DNA of 64,000 bases from Gracilaria gracilis (lineage: Eukaryota; Rhodophyta; Florideophyceae; Gracilariales; Gracilariaceae): contig JARGSG010000029.1 of the NCBI GenBank assembly GCA_030374805.1, positions 1 to 64,000 of the forward strand, read 5' to 3'. Below the pieces are notes generated by a model. It was given only the letters and a program-made list of their open reading frames with translations. It was not told where the DNA came from and ran no database searches. A program made the translations under genes and the position numbers. Within the stretch, counting starts at the first letter, position 1; the number at the start of each line of letters is the position of its first letter. Positions 56,357 to 64,000 of this stretch are shown here, piece by piece.

Positions 56357-56640
56357 AAGTATTCCATTGGCTTGCGGCAATCTGCCGTTGTACCACAGTA
56401 ACGACATATCACTCTGCCAGAGTCCTGCCCATACTTCTAACTTATTACATGCATGCGACCAACATATTAAAAAGCAGTTTAAAAAGACCGTAAAAGCCAC
56501 ATATAGGCACCTGAAAAGGACGGCCTCGTCGACTTTGGAGACCTGGTGATAAAATTAAAGCTGGCTGTTTCAGGGCTCCATGCGTTTACTAGATCAGTTG
56601 TAAAAAAGACATTCCAATCAATCGAAATGTGACTTATGAA
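56357..56640 (+). pseudogene. Pogo-like DDE transposase, right fragment
   Basis: Reads IPLACGNLPLYHSNDISLCQ, then PAHTSNLLHACDQHIKKQFK. This is the DDE_1 block with Pro-x-His-Thr-Ser-x-Leu-Leu-x-x-x-Asp containing the third catalytic Asp. The fragment continues the protein of 47375-47568 after the Gypsy III insertion. The frame ends at 56549. Basic text in the next 150 bases (RQERSKRQTERRE near 56700) may be the C-terminal tail. Confidence 0.75.
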
Positions 56641-56879
56641 CTACCGCGTTTATAGGTGGGCGCAAGAAAAAGGGATAACAAGCAGCAAGACAACAGCTCA
56701 CGTCAGGAGAGGTCAAAACGCCAAACCGAACGCAGGGAGTGGGAGAATGCTGTTTGTGCCATACAGTCTTCGAAAAACTTTTTCGTCAGTTCTTCATACT
56801 GGGAAGCAGATTTTTCTTTTGGGACGCAAACAGGTGGAGGAAATTGTAGAAAAACGAACGCGGACCAAAACCAATGTCG

Positions 56880-58877
56880 ATTGCACAATGATTGCCCCTC
56901 CAGACTCCAGTTCACGGATTGTTCGTATAATGAAATCTCTCTGCTGCGGCGCGTATCGCCGTTGTGGAGATCGGTACGGCCTAGCGTTGGGAATTGGAGT
57001 GATTGTAAGTGGTGGCACGTTGGCGGGAGGGTCAGGTCCAAGCTTAATCTGCAAAACATCTCGATACCCATTCAGTATTGAGAGTAACTGATCTGCACCA
57101 CTGTCGGAAATGCCTTGCTTCCTGGCATTTTTGACAATTGATCGAAACGCGACTCTAATGGATTCATCCGAATCGTTCCCAATACCTGCCGCGATACCTT
57201 ACGGCAGCTCAATGGGATCTTCGTCTATACTTTGATACGACATACCACTGTACTGTGCCTTACGGAGCTTGAAAGCTTCGGGATCAATACCTTCAATATG
57301 CTTGTCATAAACGTGGGGACAAACAATCTCCAAGTGTTCGTCCAAATTTGAAACTAATGGCATTCAAGAACGGTCTGCCAAGGAGCACTTCGTTCATATC
57401 ATCGTCCACAACGACAAAATGTACGCCACGAAGACGCACGGGAATATTTGATCCAGGCAAAAATAGTGTGATAGATGCAACGATAGATTTTGACGTAGTA
57501 CACTGTAAACCGAGTCCAAATGCTCCTTCTAACGGAATAGACTTGTCGAAATGCTTCACTGTCGCTGCGCAGGACGGGACAGCCTTGAAAAGCTCTTCAT
57601 AAAGTCCGTTAGAGATTGCGCTACAATCTGCACCGGAATCTCCGAGTGCGACTGCACGAACGTGATCTTCGATGGTTACAATATACCGCCCTCCATTATC
57701 CTTATCCGAATCTTGCACGGCTACCGCGAAAGTCTTCATGGCCTTCTTGGCCTTTAAATAATTATCCAAAAGTTTCTGGCGCTCCTCTGGTGTCGTCTCT
57801 GGACCTTCCTTCACCAGATTGTTCCCATTACAGTTGGGGTTTAGACATTTCACATCTTTGGCAAAGGATGTCTTGTTTGATACCAGCCCAAGTCCTCCGG
57901 AAGCTGATTTACGTGCGCCAGAGTTTTTCTAAACACAGTCTGAGCGCTTAGGCCGGACATTGCGGGAAGTAGTCTCGTCCCGTTCACTACGCTCTTCACG
58001 CGATCGTTTGCCTGAAAGACAAAGACGAGATCGTGCAACTTCGCTCTGGGCCACATGTACTGCAAGAGCAGATGCTTCTTGTCGAAAAAGTTTGATGTCT
58101 TCTTTTTCGGTCTTAGACCACAACGTTCGCTTCATGCGCACGCGCTCACGTAGTAGAGGCGGTTCCAACTTCCCTTCCATTCGATCAATCAAGAACTTGG
58201 CCTTATCCACATCATTCATAATCTTCGAAGCGTTGTTCTGATCTAAAGACTTGATCACATCGATGACAAACATGACGACTCCACCAGCTGGATCGTCTTT
58301 ATAAAGCTTATATTGAACGGTACTCAAGGCAGATCGAATTCGTTCAGACAGATCCCGTGGTGCTTCTGCCAAGGCAGAATCAAACCAAGCTTTAACCATC
58401 TCTGGCGTTGCATCTTCTACAGTAGTCGCACTTGCAATATCTCCCATTATGCAGAGTGCCTGTAAGGTACTGCTTTCCATGCAATCCCGGATCTGGGCGA
58501 TTGGTATATTCTCGGCTTCGGCTCTGGTCCGGTTTACATCCGCACACTTCTCTTTGTAAGCCGCATAGTCAGTTTCGAACTTGATGAGCTGAGGCTGTGT
58601 GACAAAAACCAGACGGGGCGGACTGATGAAAGCAATAACTCCATAGTTAGAAGCCATAACGAGAGTGCAACTGTGTAGCCAAGTCCACACCTCAACCTGA
58701 ACGTTGCTATTCTAGATCATCAAAGCGCTTTGTTGACTAGTTACAGGTCGGTGATGGGAGCAGCAAACACGATGGGCACAATTTTCGCTTTCGGCTTGCT
58801 TGCCTTGCTTCAGGTTACCGCTACCAGGTTGGCAGCGGCTTTTATAGAGATTTGCCCGGGTGTTCACACCCCTAACA
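56880..58877 (-). mobile_element. Gypsy element VI, 5' part (gag, protease, start of RT), minus strand
   Basis: It is different from Gypsy I-V. Gag-like 57929-58690 (253 residues, helical with a basic end). Retropepsin 57305-57853 (182 residues; VALGDSGADCSAIS and VLLGRPFLNAISF). The entry to reverse transcriptase at about 56900-57060 (PYRSPQRRYAPQQRDFIIRT, then ELESGGAI) resembles Gypsy elements common in oomycetes and algae. The left end is lost near 56880. The right side is bounded by the piggyBac end at 58878. Few breaks are seen in the kept part, so it may be younger than the others. No LTR was recognised. Confidence 0.75.
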
Positions 58878-58900
58878 TTAACCCTTTTGACCCTAAAAGC

Positions 58901-58928
58901 TCTTATCGCTATTGAGATAGCGATAAGA
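58901..58928. repeat. Perfect subterminal hairpin in the piggyBac left end
   Basis: Arms TCTTATCGCTAT and ATAGCGATAAGA (12 bases each, no mismatch) flank the loop TGAG. piggyBac elements need internal repeats near their ends for transposase binding, and this may be such a site. Confidence 0.7.
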
Positions 58929-59171
58929 AGGGCCAATTAAAATCAAGAACCACGGTCACAACGGGTGGTTCACACCGCTGGTATGGTTGACTGACTGCGA
59001 GACATGGACGCGTAGATTTCAATCGTTTTCGAAAACGCATTGAAGCGCTCTTCTGTGCAAACTCAGATGCCATTTTTGCAAGCCTCTGATCAGGCGGAAT
59101 ATCGCGTACGCAAGCACGCCCGTTCAAACTCTTTCTTCCCTGTCTTCCCCACGAAGCCATCTCATTACAAG

Positions 59172-59624
59172 ATGAGCGAACAAGAGAGTAAGAAGCACAC
59201 ATCGCCCCCTTCTGAATATATATTCGACGCACCCATCTATGGCATTAAGGGCAACACCGCCAAGCCAACAACTTTCATCTGCGACCCTAAGCCATCAGAC
59301 GCGACAGCATTACCACCAATTCTTCCAGAGCTCACAACGCATAACGAGGACTTTGCATGCCCTCAATGCGGCGGAACGCCTTGTTACTACACGCAGTTTG
59401 GTCGCGCCGTTATTGAAAAAGTTGAGGCAGACTTGCAATCCTCTTCATCGTGTCACACAGACAACAATTTTGCGCGGAAGAAAGCGTACAAGGAATTCAT
59501 TTACGAGCGTTATGGAATAGTTGGTAAAGGTGTACGTATTCAAATACCCAACTGTGTGTTGGAAGGTATTCGCCGACGATGGCCAGACAGGGTGGGCTCT
59601 TACATGGGATTCAAGCCGCAATAG
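59172..59624 (+). CDS. Cys-rich passenger protein of the piggyBac element
   Basis: 150 residues from ATG 59172 (AAG before ATG). The same frame is open upstream to 59040, but the M-S-E-Q start fits best and is repeated at the next gene. FACPQCGGTPCYYTQFG near residues 75-90 has Cys-x2-Cys-x4-Cys and may bind zinc. After it come a basic helix (NNFARKKAYKEFIYERYG), then IPNCVLEGIRRRWPDRVG and a C-terminal SYMGFKP. To my memory, small proteins with this closing pattern occur beside transposons in algae and oomycetes, but I know no function. The frame is intact. It lies inside the piggyBac element, on the opposite strand from the transposase. A nucleic-acid-binding accessory role is inference. 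Confidence 0.6.
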   Translation: MSEQESKKHTSPPSEYIFDAPIYGIKGNTAKPTTFICDPKPSDATALPPILPELTTHNEDFACPQCGGTPCYYTQFGRAVIEKVEADLQSSSSCHTDNNFARKKAYKEFIYERYGIVGKGVRIQIPNCVLEGIRRRWPDRVGSYMGFKPQ

Positions 59625-59639
59625 CCGTTCTTGAGCTCC

Positions 59640-59695
59640 TGCTGCGCCGCATCGCTACTCCGCCTCGCTGCTCCGCCTCGTTACTCCGCGTCACT
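59640..59695 (+). repeat. Short imperfect tandem repeat
   Basis: About four units of a 13-base CTACTCCGCCTCG-like sequence lie between the two passenger genes, just before the palindromic TATA element. Confidence 0.6.
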
Positions 59696-59702
59696 ACTAT
59701 GC

Positions 59703-59720
59703 CTGGCTTTATAAAGCCAG
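59703..59720 (+). promoter_or_regulatory. Palindromic TATA-box-like element
   Basis: CTGGCTTTATAAAGCCAG is a perfect 18-base palindrome with TATAAA at 59710-59715, 38 bases before the ATG at 59753. Position and sequence fit a core promoter for the second passenger gene. Its symmetry could equally mark a protein-binding site. Confidence 0.5.
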
Positions 59721-59752
59721 TGAGCTCGTCACAGAGTGGAAGACTAAAGTAA

Positions 59753-60502
59753 ATGTCCGAGCAGCTCATCGCCAACATCGTCGTCATCGTCCTCGTATGC
59801 TACGGCATTTTGGCAATCGAGCAGATTCGCACCGCCAACTGCTACATGAACGATACCATTCTCGCCCCTTTTAATACTTCTCTTGCCGCTCTTGCACAAC
59901 AACCTGCTTCATAACCTGAACCACGTGAAGAACTGCCAGCCTCCTCTGTCAATGTCTCGCAGCCGCCGAGCGAAACGCCGTTGACCTCCGCCTCTCGCTC
60001 CCGTCATGAGCCGCGGCTGCCTGAATGTACTGTGTCCGGTAGATCAGCGTGTATCTTTTTGATGGCTTTTATGGGCCTTTCTGGATATAGTGCTCTCGTG
60101 TCTGGGCTGACGGTCCATTCTAAGGTTTATGTTGAAAAACCCGAGGTTGCGGAACACCAGGAGGTGTTTATCACAACTGCTGCAATTGAAACAACGCGTG
60201 ACTTCTTTGACCTTGGTATTTCAAATGGCCAGATTCCCGGCTTTAAGATCCGCCCTATGCTTATTATGAGCGAACTGGAGGAGTGATGGAAGCTCGTTAA
60301 GGAGTATGTTACCAGAATAATCTGGCAGCATCGTATGAACTTTTTCAAGGCTGCCATGGGTGAGTACAAGCTGCGCTCCTTGAATGACACCAGTGTCATT
60401 GAGGACTTGAGATTGAACATGATCTAGGCTAAGCACTGTGTAGTTGACCCCTGGCCGATTCCCATAACCGACTTTTTGTTCTTGCATGGTTTGGCATAAT
60501 GG
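59753..60502 (+). pseudogene. Two-segment membrane protein gene, interrupted by in-frame stops
   Basis: A single frame of about 250 codons from ATG 59753 to a final TAA at 60502, with three in-frame stops, one of each kind. The first open part, 59753-59914, encodes 53 residues with a clear membrane segment (LIANIVVIVLVCYGILAI) and an N-glycosylation-like NTS. Further on are a Pro/Ser-rich linker, a second hydrophobic segment (IFLMAFMGLSGYSALVSG) and a folded-looking part (FDLGISNGQIPGFKIRP, then VTRIIWQHRMNFFKAAMGEY). Reading does not change frame across the stops, so decay is recent. It converges with the transposase, 53 bases away. I do not recognise the family. The first part could also be an independent microprotein. 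Confidence 0.45.
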
Positions 60503-60555
60503 TGTTGCCGTGCACAGGCATTATGCCGTTTCTGTCGTGAGGTGAACTTTGGAGT

Positions 60556-62321
60556 CTATTTCCGTGGCGGCAGGTGGAACTTCTTGAAAGGAACGGTAGC
60601 ATTTTTGAGGGTTGCCGTTACCGTGTTCTGTCTGTTGCGATGGTTTGGTAGGGACATTGAAGCTTTTACCGCAATAATGGCATGGTACACGTCTGGCTGA
60701 GCACATCGAAACAACTCGCGGTGATGATAGAAATTGAAGCAGTTCACATGAAATCCATGGAGACACTCTGAGCAGGAGTACATAGTGTATATCCCGCTCT
60801 GTTTCCGAGAGAGCAGTTTGCAAAGGACACAACGGACACTACGCCTGCCTGTTGTCTCCAACAGAATGTGCGTTGTTTTCTTAGGAGTTTGCGTGTCTTC
60901 GCTCCGTTGAAGAACGCGATTGGAGTTACTGGAAAAGGATAATGCTGCTCTCTTTTGATTGTAATCAACGTGATCCCTGATCAATCCCAGTATGATTCTC
61001 TCTTTCATTTGCCCTACATTAATGACTTGCTCTCCACTAGTAGATATTGCTCTCAGTATAGCATGGGCGTTCAGAATGCTCGCATCAAGGATAAAAGTCA
61101 GAATACTCATCGTAACCCGTCGTTCCGCGCACAGTAGGTGAGGTAGAACGAAATTGGTCAAACCTGTCCACGCCATTCATAAACAGGTTGTATGCCACAA
61201 TTGTGGCTGGAGCAGAAATAATGGAGCGCTGCATTGACTCATTACCTAGCCACCTTTGCAATGGCGCTAAGCCGTGAACACACGCAACTGCATGTTCATC
61301 CGGTCCGTGTATACGGAGTCTAGGTGTTTCCGCCAAGTCGTTTGTGTAGAAAACTACTACAGCACGGTCCCTAAATACAATATATCCCGCTCTCTCGGCA
61401 ACTTTCGTCGTACTTTCTGAGCCGCCTTCTTTCTCAAACACTTGAACCAACCTCCATTCTCCTCGCTCTGCTTTCTTTAGGGCATCAATTGCCTCCCATA
61501 GTGCTGGGCGGTTAACCCCATCGACATTATTAAATCGGACAGTTCCGAGGACTTTGCGCTCCCCGTCTGTCAGGCGCTCAAGTTGACGGGCCAGCAGGTG
61601 GCGCGTATAAAAGTGGTCCATTACGATTAGTCGTCCATGGTGGGGGGTAGGGCGCAAAAGAGTCTGGTGCGCCATTTGTGCACACCACAAGGCCGATGCC
61701 TTAGATTTCGGTAATAGTTTCCCGTCAATAGTCTTACTCACTGCGCCGCGGAGTTCGCGAAAAAGACTGGTGTAGCGGTCTACTGGAGACTGCCCTGTTC
61801 TATTTCCGGACCCGTTATCTTGGAAGGAGTGAAGGTACGCATGGGTCCAGCCAACGACGGCGTATAAGCGGATTCCAAACCGAATCGGTTTGCTTTTCAT
61901 GTAGGAACGCGCTGCGGTCCGCCCCTTACACCTAATGGTGTTTTCATCAAGTGAACTGACTCCTAGAGGTACGGCCATGGTAGCGGCATTACGAGCAAAA
62001 TGCTCTAATAGCTGACGGGAATGCCATGAGGGGTCCACCAAAGCAATTTCTGCGTCATACGAAGGATATATACGAAGCGCAGCTCGTATGTTACAGAACG
62101 CGTCCCTACCAATTACGCTCTTGAAAAAGGGCACATTCAGTAACCTAGACTGACACCAGTAGTCGCGCAACCGATTAAGACCATGCAACGATGTAGCGAG
62201 CTCCAAACCAAAGTACGCCATCAGCTCTTCAGTTCGTAGCGGTGTAGTGCGCTTACCTCTTCTCAGTAACTCATTACTCGTCCATTTGCGTATGCATTCT
62301 ACGAACGAACCATTTAAGAAC
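60556..62321 (-). pseudogene. piggyBac transposase (DDE_Tnp_1_7), N-terminus lost, one frameshift
   Basis: In-frame text begins at the LTR edge (QFLNGSFVECIRKWTSNEL), before the Met at 62221. 62221-61085 gives 378 residues. The catalytic Asp triad is visible: SLDENTIRCKGR (D1), LIVMDHFYTRHLLA (D2) and NLFMNGVDRFDQF (D3), all typical of piggyBac. The frame then slips near 61115 and continues in 61176-60556 with LTFILDASILNAHAILRAI and a C-terminal Cys-rich domain (CVLCKLLSRKQSG, CSECLHGFHVNCFNFYHH). This matches the piggyBac CRD that binds subterminal DNA. About 590 codons remain, and roughly 100 N-terminal residues are missing. The active site is intact, but the slip and truncation make it non-functional as it stands. 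Confidence 0.9.
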
Positions 62322-63171
62322 TGTGGAGCAACGCCTTTGGCGGGAAAAGCGCAGGCTCACGAAGACGTTCGGAATCTTCCCCTCGAGAGGGCAGCACAGC
62401 GAACGGAGCACTCCGGGAATGACACAGCTAAGCCGGGTGTAAATCCGAGGTCAAACCGTCACGACAAGCGTCGGAGCGTTAGGCTGATTAGTAGTCGGTA
62501 GAGATCCACGTATTCACACGGTCACGAGATGAGTCCTCGAAAGAGAGTAGCACGGCAACGACAAGGTGTCGGAAACGGGCCACTGAGAACAGGGCAAAAA
62601 GGCAAACCCAAAAAGGGGAGAAAGCAAACCACCGGAGTGGGGAAAAGAGAGAGAACAAAGCAAACCCAATACAGGGGCGAGTATACGACAATAGGTCGGA
62701 ACGAGACACACAAATAGTGGTTATACTCTGAGCGCCACAAGGGTGGGTAACTATACGTGAACAACGCTGTCGTCACTCCACTTGGAGGTGAACAGTCCGC
62801 GAAGGCGTGATAGTTAGAGCCAGAATCCCTTGCTTGGCAAGGGGAAATTTACTTGGGGGAGCGATGCTCAACCCTCTAAGTACTGAGCTCGGCGCACCAC
62901 TGACAGTGGGTGCGCCGGGCAAAATAATCTATAAAATATCTGAGTAAATACAGCAATGCTGGGTGCACTGCCTCCGGCATATCCGTGCTACACGTGTGCT
63001 AGTCACACCCGCTAAGCGGCGCCTCGAGCCGTGCAATCCACGTGTACATGTGTGGAAATTACCTCAGCGAGGCGACACGCTAATAGCGGTGTAGCTCATA
63101 TATATCTACTAACGCATGATGCGGAAATTAACTAAGTACCTCAAATCGCCTCCAAGGAGTGTTGTCCTTCA
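62322..63171 (-). repeat. 3' LTR of a minus-strand Gypsy element (family of Gypsy I/II)
   Basis: About 850 bases, minus strand TGAAGGACAACACTCC to TTGCTCCACA. It shares blocks with the LTRs at 46.6-47.4 and 22.3-23.05 kb, such as AGCAATGCTG near 62961, CGAGGTC-AACCGTCACGA near 62450 and the AAACCC-AAAGGG region. On the minus strand it is immediately preceded by AAGGAGGGGGATA, a polypurine tract, which marks it as the 3' LTR of an element extending to the right. It truncates the piggyBac transposase. Confidence 0.7.
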
Positions 63172-64000
63172 TATCCCCCTCCTTAAGAGTGAGCCACGCC
63201 GTTGCGATGGCGGGTCGAACTCCCAACCGTGGGCATAAAAGCGCATCCCCGAAGTCTTCGGATTCCATCTCGCCTCGCGAAGACCAAGTCACTACCACTC
63301 CAAAGGGCACACCTCGCTCCAGCGACGATCATTCCTGTTTACCACAGTGTGTCTCGCTCTGTCGCGGTTCGCTTCCTGTTTCCAGGTCCATGAACCACAG
63401 TGTGGGATAACGGATTCGAGTCTGGGACGCTCCACAGGGGTGGTTCTCAAATATCTTCGAGCATCCCTTGATATGAGGTCTTGCGACACCCAGCCAAGTA
63501 GACGAACCCTTGCTATCACGCGGATACGCGGTACATAGCCCTGAAAAGGTGTGCAGCTCGTTTCGAGATCAAATTCTTCACGCTCGAAGCGGTTCCCTCC
63601 ACTCTGCAGCACAGAATCGGGGTGGGTTACAGTCCCTAATTTTGAAAGTTAAATATCGTTCGAACCAGCACAGCTGTGAGCAAACCTAATACAGAGTTCA
63701 ACTCCTGAAACCCAGAGCTTTCATTTGACACCAAGATTGTTGGGATTAAACACCATTGAGTGGGAAAGCGCGGTCCATTTCAGTTCACCGAAATGCAGTC
63801 TAAAAATAGAATCCCGAACTGAAACAGCGCCATAACTCCGAAGTTCTTCGAGATAATTGACTTCCGTCTTCGCCAAACAGTTTATAGAGGCCCAGAATTA
63901 CCTGGGAACGGCCCGTTAAGGAAACGGATTGAAACCCACCGAGTTACGGGTATTGCGCAGAAGGCCTCCAGAAAATACTGTAGCAGCAGGGTACGCGAGA
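63172..64000. mobile_element. 3' internal part of a minus-strand Gypsy element, continuing beyond the window
   Basis: It follows the 3' LTR and polypurine tract. Only short frames are visible (63159-63410 plus, 63292-63612 minus) and no domain is recognised. By analogy with Gypsy I and III this would be the zone beside the antisense frame. Confidence 0.4.

Larger units (their letters stand above)
58878..62321. mobile_element. piggyBac transposon with passenger genes, right end lost
   Basis: The left end reads TTAA then CCCTTTTGACCCTAAAAG at 58878. TTAA is the obligatory piggyBac target, and CCCTTT-type termini are usual in piggyBac-like elements. 23 bases inside lies a perfect 12-base inverted repeat with a 4-base loop. 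The transposase is on the minus strand at 60556-62321. Between the end and the transposase are two plus-strand genes (59172-59624 and 59753-60502) that converge on it. The right end, with the transposase N-terminus, is cut off by the LTR starting at 62322. It landed next to Gypsy VI. Confidence 0.65.

Noticed and set aside
56636-57091. Plus-strand frame of 151 residues after the pogo-like fragment
   Set aside because: From about 56900 on it is antisense to the RT entry of Gypsy VI. Only its first part could be pogo tail, in another frame.

Overview
The window reads as transposon-dense nuclear DNA of a eukaryote. I see no bacterial operons, no rRNA or tRNA, and no clear single-copy host gene. 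Almost every recognisable reading frame belongs to a mobile element. Chromodomain Ty3/Gypsy elements, a Copia element with very short LTRs, piggyBac, CACTA-like, pogo-like and RecQ-helicase/tyrosine-recombinase genes occur together, with no convincing introns. A multicellular red alga of Chondrus type is my best guess, from general knowledge rather than a diagnostic marker.

Layout. 1-837 is the tail of a Ulp1-like cysteine protease. 2.4-11.0 kb holds a family with an N-terminal C2H2-like domain, a tyrosine-recombinase-like domain and a RecQ-type helicase: one long, nearly complete but broken gene (5727-10859) and an upstream relic (2810-3484). Four copies of a 7-5-7 palindromic motif lie around them. 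11.5-16 kb has a perfect-looking fold-back repeat, an unrecognised broken gene, an LTR and a MITE-like element. 17.3-23.8 kb holds two copies of a non-coding dispersed repeat, unrecognised genes, and a Gypsy fragment inserted in the second repeat copy. 23.8-30.0 kb has two plus-strand Gypsy elements joined LTR to LTR. 31-33 kb is a CACTA-like transposase remnant. 33.4-38.1 kb is a minus-strand Copia element. 38.1-47.4 kb is a minus-strand chromodomain Gypsy and 47.6-56.4 kb a plus-strand one. Both carry a long antisense frame next to the 3' end of pol, and both have landed in a pogo-like DDE transposase gene. 56.9-58.7 kb is the 5' part of another Gypsy. 58.9-62.3 kb is a piggyBac transposon that also carries two other genes. 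It is cut off by a Gypsy 3' LTR (62322-63171) whose body lies outside the window.

The most interesting candidates are: (1) the recombinase-helicase gene with palindromic sites at both sides, which would make a mobile unit of about 6 kb; (2) the piggyBac with a Cys-rich protein gene and a membrane-protein gene between its end and its transposase; (3) the antisense accessory frame shared by two chromodomain Gypsy elements. Retroelements are treated as fossils: all are broken except that some LTRs and short domains look well kept. Identifications rest on reading motifs by eye and no database search was possible.
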